Assembly: GCF_001510665.1 (NCBI RefSeq)
Contig: NZ_LMTI01000003.1
Location: forward strand, 521,039 to 585,038
Origin: Bacillus sp. FJAT-27445
Lineage (GTDB): Bacteria > Bacillota > Bacilli > Bacillales > Cytobacillaceae
Direction: 5' to 3'
DNA: 64,000 nucleotides
The notes beneath the pieces were generated by a model. It made no database searches, had not been told where the DNA came from, and worked only from the letters and a program-made list of their open reading frames with translations. Shown in pieces: positions 33,875 through 45,429 of the stretch. The position numbers were made by a program, and so were the translations under genes. How positions within the stretch are numbered: the stretch's first letter is position 1; each line of letters opens with the position of its first letter.

Positions 33875-34600
33875 TTAAATCAGGCTGAGGGCCTCTTCGT
33901 CAGCGATAATTGTAACATTGCCATGGCGTTGCAAGGCTGATGCCGGGAAGTCCTCGGTTATTTCCCCTTTCACAAGGCTACGGATTGCTTCTGCTTTTGA
34001 CTTCCCATTGGCAAGCAAGATAATTTCCTTGCTTTCAAGGATTGTCGAAATCCCCATTGTAATCGCTTTTGTTGGAACTTCTTCAGGCGAAGCGAAAAAG
34101 CGGGCGTTATCGGCAATGGTTTCTTCCGTAAGTGAAATGATATGGGTACGGCTCGAAAATGGTGTTCCTGGCTCGTTAAAGGCAATATGGCCGTTGCGTC
34201 CAATTCCGAGTAATTGAAGGTCGACGCCGCCCAATTCGGCAATCTTCTTTTCATAATTGGCGCACTCGGCCTCAAGGTCGGGTGCGGACCCATCCGGTAT
34301 GAACGTCCTTTCCGGTTTGATGTCAATATGGTCGAACAGATTTGTTTTCATGAATGCATAGTAGCTGTTGACATCTGTCCTTGGTAGCCCAATATATTCA
34401 TCGAGGTTTACCGAAGACGCCTTGCTGTAGGAAGTCCCGTTTTTTTGGTGGTCCTCAATCAGGTGCTGATAGGTGCCAACTGGAGTCCCGCCTGTTGCAA
34501 GCCCAAGAACAATCTCCGGGTTGGACTTCACTTTTTCCGCAATCATCTCCCCAGCGGTTTTGCTCATTTCAGTACTATTTGAAACTTTAATAATTTTCAT
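33875..34600 (-). CDS. nagB: Glucosamine-6-phosphate deaminase
   Basis: A 241-residue enzyme converting glucosamine-6-P to fructose-6-P and ammonia in the cytoplasm. Motifs: LGLATGGTPVGTYQHL (phosphate loop), NLDEYIGL (catalytic Asp), GIGRNGHIAFNEPG (the His-containing active loop). It is the shorter, non-allosteric form usual in bacilli. Middle gene of the nag operon, 94 nt after nagA. Confidence 0.96.
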   Translation of the reverse strand: MKIIKVSNSTEMSKTAGEMIAEKVKSNPEIVLGLATGGTPVGTYQHLIEDHQKNGTSYSKASSVNLDEYIGLPRTDVNSYYAFMKTNLFDHIDIKPERTFIPDGSAPDLEAECANYEKKIAELGGVDLQLLGIGRNGHIAFNEPGTPFSSRTHIISLTEETIADNARFFASPEEVPTKAITMGISTILESKEIILLANGKSKAEAIRSLVKGEITEDFPASALQRHGNVTIIADEEALSLI

Positions 34601-34694
34601 TCTGCTTCCCTCTTTTCATAAAATTGTATGTATCCAATTATTAAACGGATGGATAAACACATTCTAAATAATAACTCCAAACCAATCTACTGGA

Positions 34695-35876
34695 CTATTG
34701 ACCTTTTTTAAAAGCAAGTTCACCGCGGCAGAAGGTGGCTGCAATGTCCATTCCTGAGTCCAGGATGACTAGATCTGCATCCTTGCCGGGAGCAATGCTG
34801 CCTTTTTTATCAAAAATGCCGATTTGCTTAGCAGGGTTCACGCTTGCCATCCGGACGGCATCCTGGAGGCTAAGGCCCGAGAATTCGGCTACATTCCTGA
34901 CCGCCTCATTCATTTTTAAAATACTGCCTGCAAGCGTTCCATCAGCTAAAACCGCCCGGCCATCGCCAACGGTTACATCCTGTCCGCCAAGGTCGTAAAC
35001 GCCTGCGTTCAGGCATTTAGCCCGCATTGAATCAGTTACGAGCACGAATCCTTCCGGCCCTTTCGCGGAAACGGACAGTTTGACCATTTCAGGAGCGATA
35101 TGGATGCCGTCGACAATCATTTCTACAAGCAGCTCCTTGAACAATAGCGCCGCCCCTGCAGTTCCAGGCTCACGGTGGTGCATGCCGCGCATGCCATTAT
35201 AAAGATGGGTCACATGCTTTGCGCCTGCTTTAACAGCAATCTCGACTTCCTCGTAAACTGCGTCTGAATGGCCGATTGAAGCTACGACGCCGTTGGAAGA
35301 AAGATATTCAATGAAATTTGTGCCGTTCTCGAGCTCTGGCGCGGTGGTGACGAGCTTGATTAAACCAGCCGCACTTGTTTGCCACTGCCTGAACAGGTCG
35401 ATATCCGGGTCGATAATATATTCCTTGGGCTGGGCGCCGGCTCTTTTTGCATTGATGAAAGGCCCCTCAAGATGGACGCCGACAACTTCAGCCTTTCCCG
35501 GACCATTTTGCGATTCAACATAGCTCGCGGCGTTTTTAAGAGCCAAATCAATATTTCGGTGTTCCTGGGTTATCGTTGTTGCAAGGAACGCCGTTGTTCC
35601 TTCAGCCGGTAGCGCCTCGGCAATCGTTTCAAGCGCCTCATGAGTTGCGTCCATCGTATCCGCACCGGCAGCGCCATGAATATGGAGGTCGATAAAGCCT
35701 GGAACAACTGTCTCGGACTCGGTGATGTCAATAATCCTGGCATCCGGGTATTTTCCAGCGGCTTCTTCCAATGGACCCGTGGCAGCTATCTTTCCATCTT
35801 TTATGTAGATATATTGATTCGTTTTTACTTCATTTTCCAAAACAACCTTACCTATAATTGCCAGTAATATCGCCAA
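34695..35876 (-). CDS. nagA: N-acetylglucosamine-6-phosphate deacetylase
   Basis: A 393-residue metal-dependent amidohydrolase that deacetylates GlcNAc-6-P. Motifs: PGFIDLHIHGAAGADTMD, EGTTAFLATTIT, VHLEGPFINAKRAGAQP (metal Glu), GHSDA and THLYNGM (metal His), LVTDSMRAK (catalytic Asp), DLVILDSG. TTG 35876 is chosen because GGAG lies 9 nt upstream; another TTG five codons earlier lacks a site. First gene of the nag operon; the matching PTS permease gene is at 60.4 kb. Confidence 0.93.
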   Translation of the reverse strand: MAILLAIIGKVVLENEVKTNQYIYIKDGKIAATGPLEEAAGKYPDARIIDITESETVVPGFIDLHIHGAAGADTMDATHEALETIAEALPAEGTTAFLATTITQEHRNIDLALKNAASYVESQNGPGKAEVVGVHLEGPFINAKRAGAQPKEYIIDPDIDLFRQWQTSAAGLIKLVTTAPELENGTNFIEYLSSNGVVASIGHSDAVYEEVEIAVKAGAKHVTHLYNGMRGMHHREPGTAGAALLFKELLVEMIVDGIHIAPEMVKLSVSAKGPEGFVLVTDSMRAKCLNAGVYDLGGQDVTVGDGRAVLADGTLAGSILKMNEAVRNVAEFSGLSLQDAVRMASVNPAKQIGIFDKKGSIAPGKDADLVILDSGMDIAATFCRGELAFKKGQ

Positions 35877-35943
35877 GTTGACCAGCTCCAATCAGCTTAA
35901 AATACGTACCTCTCGCACCTCTCTTAGTATACGATTTGCTGGT

Positions 35944-35961
35944 TTAGTTGTCTAGACCACA
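35944..35961 (-). promoter_or_regulatory. Possible NagR (dre-type) operator
   Basis: Minus strand TGGTCTAGACAACT resembles the TGGTATAGACAACT-type sites described for NagR/YvoA in B. subtilis, one mismatch by memory of the consensus. About 70 nt upstream of nagA. Confidence 0.5.
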
Positions 35962-35995
35962 CCAAGGGGCCTATCGTGAAAATGGCTTCCTCGAT

Positions 35996-36023
35996 TTTGT
36001 TCCAGCAAAAAAAGTGCTAAAAT
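35996..36023 (+). promoter_or_regulatory. Candidate promoter for hprK-lgt
   Basis: TTTGTT, 16 nt, TAAAAT, about 60 nt ahead of hprK. Confidence 0.45.
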
Positions 36024-36081
36024 AGATAGAATCTACACAATATTACTAAATGGCTGTGCCAGGAGAAAAGGAGGAACAGCT

Positions 36082-37017
36082 TTGTTGAAAGTACGTACTA
36101 GGGATATTTATGAAAAGTTTGACCTTGAGCTCATTTGTGGCGGAGAGGGGATTGACCGTCCGATAACCACGAGTGATTTATCCCGTCCGGGCATTGAACT
36201 TGCTGGCTATTTCAATTATTATCCGGCCGAGCGGATCCAGCTTCTTGGGATGACCGAGCTGTCTTTTTTTGAAAAACTTGAAGGAAGCGCGCGAACCGCA
36301 AGGATGGATAAGCTTTGCACGGACATTACCCCGGCAATCATCATTACCCGCGGGCTTGAGGTGCCGACTGAATTGATAGAAGCTGCCGAACGTGAATCGG
36401 TGCCAGTCTTAAGGACGAAATTCAAAACAACCCGTTTCTCCGGAAACTTGACGAATTTTCTTGAAGGCAAGCTTGCGCCAACTACTGCTGTACACGGCGT
36501 TTTGGTTGATGTATATGGTGTGGGTGTCCTAATTACCGGCAAAAGCGGCGTTGGTAAAAGTGAAACTGCGCTCGAACTTGTGAAACGCGGACACCGGCTC
36601 GTTGCCGATGATTGCGTTGAAATCCGCCAGGAAGACCAGGATGCTTTATTTGGCACGTCTCCGGAACTGATTGAACATCTCCTGGAAATCCGTGGGCTTG
36701 GCATCATCAATGTGATGACCTTGTTCGGGGCGGGTGCTGTCCGCAGCAACAAGCAGATTACGCTTAATATTCATCTCGAGATATGGGACCAGGACAAGCA
36801 ATATGACCGATTAGGCCTTGACGAAGAAAAACTGAAAATCCTTGACTCTGAAGTTACAAAGCTGACGGTTCCTGTCCGTCCTGGACGAAACCTTGCCGTC
36901 ATCCTTGAGGTTGCCGCAATGAACTTTAGGCTGAAGCGGATGGGGGTAAACGCAGCCCAGCAGTTCACCGAAAGGCTCCACGATGTTATTGAAGAAGGCG
37001 GGCCAGAAGGGAAATAA
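36082..37017 (+). CDS. hprK: HPr kinase/phosphorylase
   Basis: A 311-residue bifunctional enzyme that phosphorylates and dephosphorylates Ser46 of HPr and Crh, the signal for CcpA catabolite control. Motifs: Walker [10 protein letters not shown], the catalytic [12 protein letters not shown], and the HprK signature [23 protein letters not shown] 36082 has AAGGAGG 7 nt upstream and gives [13 protein letters not shown], aligned with the B. subtilis N-terminus. Its substrate gene crh is 11 kb downstream in this window. lgt follows. Confidence 0.97.
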   Translation: MLKVRTRDIYEKFDLELICGGEGIDRPITTSDLSRPGIELAGYFNYYPAERIQLLGMTELSFFEKLEGSARTARMDKLCTDITPAIIITRGLEVPTELIEAAERESVPVLRTKFKTTRFSGNLTNFLEGKLAPTTAVHGVLVDVYGVGVLITGKSGVGKSETALELVKRGHRLVADDCVEIRQEDQDALFGTSPELIEHLLEIRGLGIINVMTLFGAGAVRSNKQITLNIHLEIWDQDKQYDRLGLDEEKLKILDSEVTKLTVPVRPGRNLAVILEVAAMNFRLKRMGVNAAQQFTERLHDVIEEGGPEGK

Positions 37018-37123
37018 TTGCGTTAATAGGAGCAGAAAACAACAGTATATATAACAAGGCCTTCTCATTTTAAAAGGCCCCGGGGAATTTTATAAAAGAC
37101 AGACAGACCAAAGGAGAATGAGA

Positions 37124-37948
37124 ATGGAAGGAACAATTACACCGCTAAATCCAGTTGCAATCCATTTTGGCCCGTTACAGGTTCACTGGTACGGCCTTAT
37201 CATCGGCACCGGGCTCGCGCTTGCCTTGTTGCTGGCAATGAGGGAAGGTGACCGGAGAGGCCTGCCGAAAGAAACCTTTTCCGATTTGCTGATATGGGCG
37301 ATTCCGATTGCCATCATTTCTGCGCGGATTTATTATGTTATTTTCCAATGGGGTTATTATGCCGAACACCCTGGCGACATCATAAAAATCTGGAACGGCG
37401 GAATCGCCATCCATGGGGCGCTGATAGGTTCGGTCGCGACCGCATACCTCTTTACAAAGGCGCGCGGGATCTCCTTTTGGAAGGTAGCCGATATCGCCGC
37501 GCCGAGTATCATCCTTGGCCAGGCAATCGGCCGCTGGGGAAACTTTATGAACCAGGAAGCACATGGCGGCGAGGTTAGCAGATCATTTCTTGAAGGCTTA
37601 TACCTGCCGGATTGGATCATCAACCAGATGTACATCCAAGGGCATTACTACCATCCAACCTTCCTGTACGAATCGCTATGGAATTTTGCTGGAGTCGCCC
37701 TGCTTTTATTGCTGCGCCGCGTTAATCTCCGCCGAGGGGAAAGCTTCCTGGCGTATGTAATCTGGTATTCTATCGGCCGTTTCTTCATCGAAGGGCTGCG
37801 CACTGACAGCCTGATGCTCGGCGATTTAAGAATAGCACAGCTTATTTCGCTAGGCTTGATTGTTTTGGCGGGAATCCTGATAGTTTACCGCAGGAAAGCC
37901 GGCCACGCCGATGCACGCTACCTTGATGATGACGGGAAAGGAAAGTAG
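37124..37948 (+). CDS. lgt: Prolipoprotein diacylglyceryl transferase (core copy)
   Basis: A 274-residue membrane enzyme that modifies the lipobox Cys of prolipoproteins. Motifs: [11 protein letters not shown] with the conserved His, the signature [15 protein letters not shown] complete, and [12 protein letters not shown] near the end. Contrast the accessory paralogue at 3.4 kb, where the signature Asn and Glu are lost. ATG 37124 is 7 nt behind AAGGAG; ATG 37118 is too close. Usual position after hprK. Confidence 0.96.
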   Translation: MEGTITPLNPVAIHFGPLQVHWYGLIIGTGLALALLLAMREGDRRGLPKETFSDLLIWAIPIAIISARIYYVIFQWGYYAEHPGDIIKIWNGGIAIHGALIGSVATAYLFTKARGISFWKVADIAAPSIILGQAIGRWGNFMNQEAHGGEVSRSFLEGLYLPDWIINQMYIQGHYYHPTFLYESLWNFAGVALLLLLRRVNLRRGESFLAYVIWYSIGRFFIEGLRTDSLMLGDLRIAQLISLGLIVLAGILIVYRRKAGHADARYLDDDGKGK

Positions 37949-37995
37949 GATATACAAGCTTCTCTGATAATTGGTGAAAAAGGATTACTTAGCCA

Positions 37996-38166
37996 GAAAA
38001 CCTTCATCGAGGTTATGAAGACAGTTTGATTAGTCATTCCAGCTTGAAAGTGTCTTCAACGGGTTAATGAAAACAGTTTGGGAAGTCATTCCAGCATGAA
38101 AGTGTCTTCATCGGGTTTATGAAGACAGTTTGGGAAGTTTTTCCGGCTTGAAAGTGTCTTCATTGC
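37996..38166. repeat. 52-nt tandem hairpin repeat, array A1
   Basis: Three full units start at 38015, 38067 and 38119, plus a partial unit before. Each has ATGAAGACAGTTTG ... TTGAAAGTGTCTTCA, an inverted repeat (GAAGACA / TGTCTTC plus TTT/AAA) around a variable loop, and a CGGGTTT link. The same family recurs at 61.9 kb and in changed form at 48.4 kb. Confidence 0.85.
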
Positions 38167-38346
38167 TGCCCTGCCCTGGAAGCATCAGCTTTTTGATCGT
38201 TACATCAAATGTAGCAATGGCGGAAACGCTGAATATGAGTCATGCGATAGGGATAAATTTTTTAAAAGCTCGCTTAAATTTATTCTAATTTATTTTTCGC
38301 ATATATAGATTAAACGACAATACAAACAAAGGGGAAAAGAGAAGCA

Positions 38347-39288
38347 ATGCTGATCCAATCAATCAAAAAGGGCTTGCTCGTTGGCTTAAAAACAACCTGG
38401 TCGCTGGGCAAAGTCATTTTTCCTGTCACTCTCGCCGTTTCAATCCTGCAATATACGCCTCTTTTGGCTTGGCTAATAAAAGCAATCGGCCCATTTATGA
38501 AATTGATTGGCTTGCCCGGCGACGCTGCAATCCCGCTCGTTCTTGGTAATGTGCTCAACCTGTACGCCGCAATCGGGGCAATCCTGACCCTGGATTTCAG
38601 CGTCAAAGAAGTTTTCATTCTTGCCGTCATGCTGAGTTTCTCGCATAACCTGATCGTCGAATCGACCGTTGCATTGAAAGCGGGAGTTAAGCTCTGGATT
38701 GTCCTGACTGTCAGGCTTGGACTGGCATTCGTGTCCGCCGCTGTCATCAATCTCGTTTGGCACGGAGGAGGAAGCCAGGCGGTTTACGGATTCATCCAGG
38801 CGAAACCCGAGCCGGCTTCCGGTGCTCTCAACATCGTTCTTGAAGCTATAGAAAAAGCAGGCCTCGGCATCGTCCAGCTTGCCCTGATCGTCATCCCGTT
38901 AATGGCCGCAATCCAAATCCTTAAAGACCTGCAATGGCTCGGCAAATTTTCAAAGACAATGGCTCCGATGACGCGTACGCTCGGCATGAAGGAAAACACA
39001 TCGACAACGATGGCTGCCGGTCTCCTATTCGGGCTTGCCTACGGGGCAGGCGTCATGATCCAGGCCGTGAAGGAGGATGGGGTCAGCAAAAAGGATGCGA
39101 CACTCGCATTCATTTTTCTCGTCTCCTGCCACGCGGTCGTCGAGGACACACTAATCTTTATCCCGCTCGGCATTCCGGTTTGGCCGCTGCTCATCATCAG
39201 GATTGGCGTGGCTGTCCTTTTGACATTGATTGTCGGTACGATCTGGAAACAAACCGGCGTTATGCAAAGAAAGGAAGTTAAGTTATGA
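38347..39288 (+). CDS. yvoD: YvoD-like nucleoside-recognition (Gate) domain membrane protein
   Basis: A 313-residue membrane protein with two Gate-type halves (about 8-9 spans), including [14 protein letters not shown] and [17 protein letters not shown] followed by [16 protein letters not shown]. Substrate unknown; related domains occur in SpmA/SpmB and nucleoside carriers. ATG start; the stop overlaps ppaX by 4 nt (ATGA), so it is co-translated with it. Confidence 0.88.
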   Translation: MLIQSIKKGLLVGLKTTWSLGKVIFPVTLAVSILQYTPLLAWLIKAIGPFMKLIGLPGDAAIPLVLGNVLNLYAAIGAILTLDFSVKEVFILAVMLSFSHNLIVESTVALKAGVKLWIVLTVRLGLAFVSAAVINLVWHGGGSQAVYGFIQAKPEPASGALNIVLEAIEKAGLGIVQLALIVIPLMAAIQILKDLQWLGKFSKTMAPMTRTLGMKENTSTTMAAGLLFGLAYGAGVMIQAVKEDGVSKKDATLAFIFLVSCHAVVEDTLIFIPLGIPVWPLLIIRIGVAVLLTLIVGTIWKQTGVMQRKEVKL

Positions 39289-39944
39289 AGTCCACCAAAG
39301 CCATAGACACAATCCTGTTCGATCTCGATGGAACCTTGATCGATACGAACGACCTCATTATCAACTCGTTCCTGCACACGTTTGACCGTTACTACCCGAA
39401 CAAATACAAGCGTGACGATGTACTGCCTTTCATGGGCCCAACACTTCGCGAGACTTTTGGATCAATCAACCCGGACAACGTGGAGGAAATGATCCGTACG
39501 TACCGAACCTTCAATCTTGCCAACCATGACCTCCTCGTCAAGGAATTCAATGGGGTGTTTGAAACGGTCAGAACATTGAAAGAAAGCGGCTATAAAATTG
39601 GCATCGTCACAACAAAAATGCATGATGTCGTCATAAAGGGACTGAAGCTCTCAAAGCTTGATCAGTACTTTGATGTTATCGTCGCGCTCGACCATGTGAC
39701 GAACGCCAAGCCTGATCCAGAACCAATCATGCTCGCTCTCGAGCAGCTTGGCTCAAAGCCGGAAACAGCCATTATGGTCGGCGATAGCTACCATGACATC
39801 CTTGCCGGCAAAAACGCCGGAACGAAAACAGCCGGGGTCGCATGGTCAGCGAAAGGCCGTGAATACCTCGAAAAATTTGAACCGGACTTCATGCTTGAAA
39901 GCATGGCCGACATTCTTGATATCGTCGAGGCAAGCCAGCAATGA
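39285..39944 (+). CDS. ppaX: Pyrophosphatase PpaX (HAD family)
   Basis: A 219-residue HAD hydrolase: motif [12 protein letters not shown], motif II VTTK, motif III with KPDPEP, motif [13 protein letters not shown]. In B. subtilis PpaX removes the pyrophosphate made by the phosphorylase activity of HprK. It overlaps yvoD by 4 nt and yvoF by 4 nt, an operon near hprK, consistent with that job. Confidence 0.94.
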   Translation: MKSTKAIDTILFDLDGTLIDTNDLIINSFLHTFDRYYPNKYKRDDVLPFMGPTLRETFGSINPDNVEEMIRTYRTFNLANHDLLVKEFNGVFETVRTLKESGYKIGIVTTKMHDVVIKGLKLSKLDQYFDVIVALDHVTNAKPDPEPIMLALEQLGSKPETAIMVGDSYHDILAGKNAGTKTAGVAWSAKGREYLEKFEPDFMLESMADILDIVEASQQ

Positions 39945-40474
39945 GGAGGACGCAGCGCTATCCCGTCGAAGGCGCCAACTCCCTCTGGCAGGTTTACAAA
40001 ACAGTATCGTTCTGGAAAGTAGCCAGAAACTTCATCATTATCCAGATCGCCCGTTACACTCCATTCATCGGAATGAAAAACTGGCTCTATCGGACATACC
40101 TCGGCATGAAAGTCGGCGACAAGACCTCCTTCGCTCTCATGGTAATGCCGGACACCATGTTCCCCGAGAAAATAAGCGTCGGGCATAACACCGTTATCGG
40201 CTACAACACAACCATCCTTGCCCACGAATACCTGATCAAGGAATACCGCCTCGGTGAGGTACTAATCGGCAGTGAAGTCATGATTGGCGCCAACTCAACC
40301 ATTCTGCCTGGAGTCGTCATCGGCGACGGCGCTATCGTTTCCGCTGGCACACTTGTCCACAAAGACGTCCCCGCCGGCAGCTTCGTTGGCGGAAACCCGA
40401 TGAGAATCATCTACACCGCCGACCAGCTCGCCCAGCGCTGGGCCGACGACCCGATATACGGGAAAAGGGAATAA
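39941..40474 (+). CDS. yvoF: YvoF-like acyltransferase, left-handed beta helix
   Basis: A 177-residue protein of the LbH/maltose-acetyltransferase type: hexapeptide repeats [35 protein letters not shown] and [14 protein letters not shown], ending in [10 protein letters not shown]. The acceptor is unknown. Overlaps ppaX by 4 nt; followed by a strong terminator. Confidence 0.9.
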   Translation: MRRTQRYPVEGANSLWQVYKTVSFWKVARNFIIIQIARYTPFIGMKNWLYRTYLGMKVGDKTSFALMVMPDTMFPEKISVGHNTVIGYNTTILAHEYLIKEYRLGEVLIGSEVMIGANSTILPGVVIGDGAIVSAGTLVHKDVPAGSFVGGNPMRIIYTADQLAQRWADDPIYGKRE

Positions 40475-40550
40475 ACGGCACCCTCCTTTTGGAAAAAGGA
40501 ACAAGGCAAGCACACCTAACCATTTTGGCCACCCAGAACCCCGTTCGGCT

Positions 40551-40598
40551 CAGGCCGTGCCGGAAACTGCTCACCGCAGCTTCCGGCACGGCCTTTTT
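40551..40598 (+). terminator. Terminator after yvoF
   Basis: Long stem AGGCCGTGCCGGAA ... TTCCGGCACGGCCT, then TTTTTG. Confidence 0.95.
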
Positions 40599-40689
40599 GT
40601 ATGCAGCCTGGACTCACGTCCTACAAACGGCCGCTCTGCCAAAAAAATTATTCCCCGCTTGCTCCGTCCCTTATCATTCGCCTCACCGT

Positions 40690-41026
40690 GCTAGCACTAA
40701 GCTAACAAAATGCTAGCGATTCCCTTCAGTTTTGTTGGTTTATCCGGTAGTTTTGAAGGTTTATCCTGCGATTTAGAATATTTATCCTGCAGTTTTGAAG
40801 TTTTAGCCGTAAATTTGTGTTTTTCCCGTCAATTTAGTTGGTTTACCCGGAACTTTCCACGTTAGTCCACAAAATTACTCAGAAGTTTTCCGCGTTAGTC
40901 CACGAACCTTTTTGATTTCTCCGGAACTTTACCACGTTAGTCCGCGAAACTTTTGGATTTCTCCAATTCTGTTGTCCTTTTCTCCCAAAGTTTTCCGTAT
41001 TCTTTGGAAGTTTGAGAGTTTATCCC
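40690..41026. repeat. Degenerate 21-nt tandem repeat, about 14 units
   Basis: Begins with a header of three GCTA-type boxes (GCTAGC, GCTAAC, GCTAGCGATTCCC), then units of 21 nt such as TCCGGTAGTTTTGAAGGTTT and CCGGAACTTTACCACGTTAG. One irregular unit breaks the phase. Same unit length and header as at 15.4 kb. No frame is open across it. Confidence 0.7.
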
Positions 41027-41081
41027 CGTGCCGCCGAATTTGTGATATACTACTTAAGTTATTACATTAGTGGAGGACTTC

Positions 41082-42572
41082 ATGGGGAAAGATTCAAAAG
41101 CATTTAAAGGCAAGGGGAAGCTTCTCTCCTTTTTCCCGACAGGTGAGTATTATTTTACAAAAGGGCTGAAGGCCTACCACCGCAGGGATTTCGAAAAAGC
41201 AAAACGCTATTTGCAGCGTGCATTTCAGCTGGAGCCGGGCGAACCGATGATTGCCTGCCAGCTTGCTTTGGTGTGGACAGAAATCGGCGGGTATGAAAAC
41301 TCCAACCGGCTGCTTCACCTTATTCTGGATGAACTAGATCCAGAAATGACTGAATGCCATTATTTTTTAGCGAATAATTATGCCCATTTGGGTTTCTTTA
41401 AAGATGCGACCCATCATTCAAAGGTTTACCTCGAGCTTGAAGAGGATGGGGAGTTTGCGGATGACGCCGAAGAACTGCTTGAATTGCTGGTTTTTGAGGG
41501 TGTCGAGGATGAAGATGATCTTTTTGAAGAAGATGATTTGATGGTGCGCCAGGAGGAAGCGCGCAATTTGCTGGAGTCGGGTTATTTTCCAAAAGCGATT
41601 GAGATGCTTCATTCAATTGTGGAGGAATATCCCGAGTATTGGTCGGCCTATAACAATCTCGCTTTGGCCCATTTTTACCTGGGAGAAACGGAACAGGCTC
41701 ATACGGTACTATACGACGTGCTTGAGCGGAATCCGGGGAACCTCCACGCGCTTTGCAACTTGCTTGTTTTTGCCCATTACCGGAGGGACAAAAAAGAGAC
41801 TGCGAGACTTATAGAAATACTGAAGAAAATTAAGCCGATGTTGACCGAGCACCAGTTCAAGCTTGGTGCAACCTTTGCTCTATCAGGTGAGTACACACTC
41901 GCCTACGAATGGCTAAGGAAGCTTCATAGGCGCGGGTATGATGGTGACGGCCCATTTTATTACTGGTATTCCTATGCTGCCTACTATACGGGAAGGGAAG
42001 AGCTTGCACACTCCCTCTGGAAAAAGGTACTTTCGATTTCTCCGGAAAAGGAAGGCGCCGAGCCGTGGAATGCCAATGGGGCACCCGGCGGGATGGAAAA
42101 CCAAACCCGGTCGATTTTACAAAAGCTTGGCAGTGATTATCCGGAAGAGCGGCTGTTTGCGATCTTCCTCGCGTCGGTGGCGAAAGATAAGAAGGAACTC
42201 CTTCAATCAAAAGAGCTTTATGAGAATGATAAACTTGCTGCCAATGAACGGGAGTATATTGCGTATTTGAAGGAAGGAAAGCGATCGCCCTCAGCGAATG
42301 CGCATGATGTGGCGGAAATGCTCTATCAAACGTATCAGCCGATTGGCGCGGTGGAAGCGGGCCTGTTCCTAATGTGGTTCTCTGTAATCGAGGAAGCTTA
42401 CAGACAGGGACATAGCCTCAAGAACTCCGCAGGTTGGGCGGCAGCCTCCGTGTATGTATGGCACAAATTGCGTAATGATAAGATTCCCATGCATCAGCTG
42501 GTGGACCAGTACGGCGTTTCGGAAGGAACAATCAGAAAATATGCCAAACTGGTTATGGCTTGCATGCAATAG
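41082..42572 (+). CDS. yvcD: TPR-repeat protein YvcD
   Basis: A 496-residue soluble protein with tetratricopeptide repeats: YYFTKGLKAYHRRDFEKAKRY and YLQRAFQLEPG near the N-terminus, YFPKAIEMLHSIVEEYPEYW with LALAHFYLGETEQAHTVL in the middle. An acidic insert (EGVEDEDDLFEEDDL) follows the second repeat. The C-terminus has a helix-turn-helix-like VDQYGVSEGTIRKYAKLV. ATG 41082 with GGAGG upstream; GTG 41070 lacks one. Same place as yvcD, upstream of trxB. Probable protein-interaction role; mechanism unknown. Confidence 0.85.
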   Translation: MGKDSKAFKGKGKLLSFFPTGEYYFTKGLKAYHRRDFEKAKRYLQRAFQLEPGEPMIACQLALVWTEIGGYENSNRLLHLILDELDPEMTECHYFLANNYAHLGFFKDATHHSKVYLELEEDGEFADDAEELLELLVFEGVEDEDDLFEEDDLMVRQEEARNLLESGYFPKAIEMLHSIVEEYPEYWSAYNNLALAHFYLGETEQAHTVLYDVLERNPGNLHALCNLLVFAHYRRDKKETARLIEILKKIKPMLTEHQFKLGATFALSGEYTLAYEWLRKLHRRGYDGDGPFYYWYSYAAYYTGREELAHSLWKKVLSISPEKEGAEPWNANGAPGGMENQTRSILQKLGSDYPEERLFAIFLASVAKDKKELLQSKELYENDKLAANEREYIAYLKEGKRSPSANAHDVAEMLYQTYQPIGAVEAGLFLMWFSVIEEAYRQGHSLKNSAGWAAASVYVWHKLRNDKIPMHQLVDQYGVSEGTIRKYAKLVMACMQ

Positions 42573-42781
42573 GAGACGGGGAATAGCTTTCCGACGTCCA
42601 ATAAAACAGAGCATGGGATAATTGCTCTAGCAACCTGCCAGGAGGCAATAAAATACCTTCGTCTGGCTATGTATAAAAAAACCGCAAATTGAGCAGATGG
42701 TTGGACTGACCGACTGTTATTTAATAGGATAGATGTAAGAAGGAAAGACTATTCTAAGATTGTAACTACCGTTCGGTATAA

Positions 42782-43747
<966 letters not shown>

Positions 43748-43892
43748 AGGTATCCAGAGGCCTTCAGACTGTCGAAGTATGCGGAAGCCTGTCTTCAAAA
43801 ATTAACGTTATTTTAATTTAACTGTAACAATAGTGAAATAATGGTAGGGTATCATAAAATTAGAAATTGACCCCCTTTTTATATACCCTTCT

Positions 43893-43921
43893 GCACGGGC
43901 TTTGGTCCGTGCCCTTTTTTT
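43893..43921 (+). terminator. Terminator after trxB
   Basis: GCACGG-GCTTTGGT-CCGTGC then CCTTTTTTT. Otherwise the 310-nt gap to yvcI shows no gene. Confidence 0.85.
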
Positions 43922-44059
43922 GTGATTTTTTCCTTTCTTGCTTAAATGAAAACTTATTTCCCCTTCATTGTGGGGGCATTTTAAAAATAGTATAATGTAT
44001 AGAATCAGGGCTGGAATGAATATTCACATTCCCGCTTCACCATAATTGAGGTGGAAGCC

Positions 44060-44518
44060 ATGCAAAGGGTCGCCAATTGCGTATTGATGAAGGATAGTGA
44101 AATACTCCTCCTGCAAAAGCCGCGGCGGGGATGGTGGTCCGCACCCGGAGGGAAAATGGAGCCGGGTGAATCTGTCCGTGACGCGTGCATTCGCGAATAC
44201 AGGGAAGAAACGGGCATATACCTGAAACATCCGAAGCTGAAGGGTGTTTTTACAATAATCATCCAGGAAAATGGGCAGACCGTAAATGAGTGGATGATGT
44301 TCACCTTTTTTGCGAATGAATATGAGGGAATACTGAACGAATTTTGCGAAGAAGGTATTCTTCAATGGCATTCCACTAACGAGATTCCTGGTCTTCCGAT
44401 GGCCCCTGGAGATTACCATATCCTCGAATACATGATCCACGGAACCGATATAATCTATGGAACATTCACATATACGCCAGAGTTTGATTTGATTGGATAC
44501 CGGTTAGATCCTGGTTGA
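44060..44518 (+). CDS. yvcI: Nudix hydrolase YvcI
   Basis: A 152-residue Nudix protein; the box is [12 protein letters not shown] followed by REYREETGI. Nudix enzymes cleave nucleoside diphosphate derivatives; substrate here unknown. ATG 44060 with AGGTGG upstream. Its stop overlaps the region just before rapZ, in the conserved yvcI-rapZ-yvcK-whiA-crh operon. Confidence 0.9.
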   Translation: MQRVANCVLMKDSEILLLQKPRRGWWSAPGGKMEPGESVRDACIREYREETGIYLKHPKLKGVFTIIIQENGQTVNEWMMFTFFANEYEGILNEFCEEGILQWHSTNEIPGLPMAPGDYHILEYMIHGTDIIYGTFTYTPEFDLIGYRLDPG

Positions 44519-44535
44519 GAAAAGGGGGAATACGA

Positions 44536-45429
44536 ATGAGCAAGGGTACGGTAAATGAGACACAAATGGTTATCATCACAGGCATGTCGGGTGCCGGCAA
44601 AACGGTCGCCATCCAAAGCTTCGAGGATCTCGGTTTTTTCTGCGTTGATAACCTGCCGCCCACTCTTTTGCCCAAATTCCTCGAATTAATGAAGGAATCT
44701 GGAAATAAAATGAACAAGGTTGCCCTTGTAATGGATTTACGGGGCAGGGAGTTTTTTGACCATTTATTTAAAGCGCTTGATGAGCTGGCGGAAACGGATT
44801 GGGTAACGCCAAAAATCCTTTTCTTGAATGCGGACGACTCAGCGCTTGTAAGGAGATACAAAGAAACACGCAGGTCCCACCCGCTTGCCGGGTCAGGACT
44901 CCCTTTAGAGGGCATCAGGCTTGAGCGCGAGCTTCTTGAGGAGTTGAAGGGAAGGGCCCAAGTCATCTACAATACAAGCGATATGAAACCAAGGGAGCTC
45001 CGCGAAAAGATTCTTAGTGAATTTTCGAAGGATAATAAAACGATTTTTACCGTTAATGTCGTTTCCTTTGGCTTTAAGCACGGCCTCCCGATTGATGCGG
45101 ATCTGGTCTTTGATGTAAGGTTCCTTCCAAATCCTCATTATATCGAACATATGCGGCCGAAAACGGGGCTTGAATCAGAGGTATCCGACTATGTGCTAAA
45201 GTGGAGCGAAACACAAAAGTTCATTGCTAAGGTAACGGATTTGCTTAGCTTCATGCTTCCCCATTATAAAAGGGAAGGTAAATCGCAGCTTGTCATTGCG
45301 ATCGGCTGCACAGGCGGCCAGCACCGTTCAGTGACGCTTGCCGAATACATTGGCCATTATTTTGAAAATGATTATAAAACTGTCATTTCTCACCGGGATA
45401 TCGAGAAACGGAAGGGAAACACAATATGA
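44536..45429 (+). CDS. rapZ: RapZ/YvcJ nucleotide-binding protein
   Basis: A 297-residue P-loop protein: Walker [13 protein letters not shown], then [11 protein letters not shown] and the C-terminal [14 protein letters not shown] that characterises RapZ. In E. coli RapZ controls GlcN-6-P synthase RNA; in bacilli YvcJ is a GTPase tied to competence. ATG 44536 has AAGGGGG 7 nt upstream. Overlaps yvcK by 4 nt. Confidence 0.95.
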   Translation: MSKGTVNETQMVIITGMSGAGKTVAIQSFEDLGFFCVDNLPPTLLPKFLELMKESGNKMNKVALVMDLRGREFFDHLFKALDELAETDWVTPKILFLNADDSALVRRYKETRRSHPLAGSGLPLEGIRLERELLEELKGRAQVIYNTSDMKPRELREKILSEFSKDNKTIFTVNVVSFGFKHGLPIDADLVFDVRFLPNPHYIEHMRPKTGLESEVSDYVLKWSETQKFIAKVTDLLSFMLPHYKREGKSQLVIAIGCTGGQHRSVTLAEYIGHYFENDYKTVISHRDIEKRKGNTI

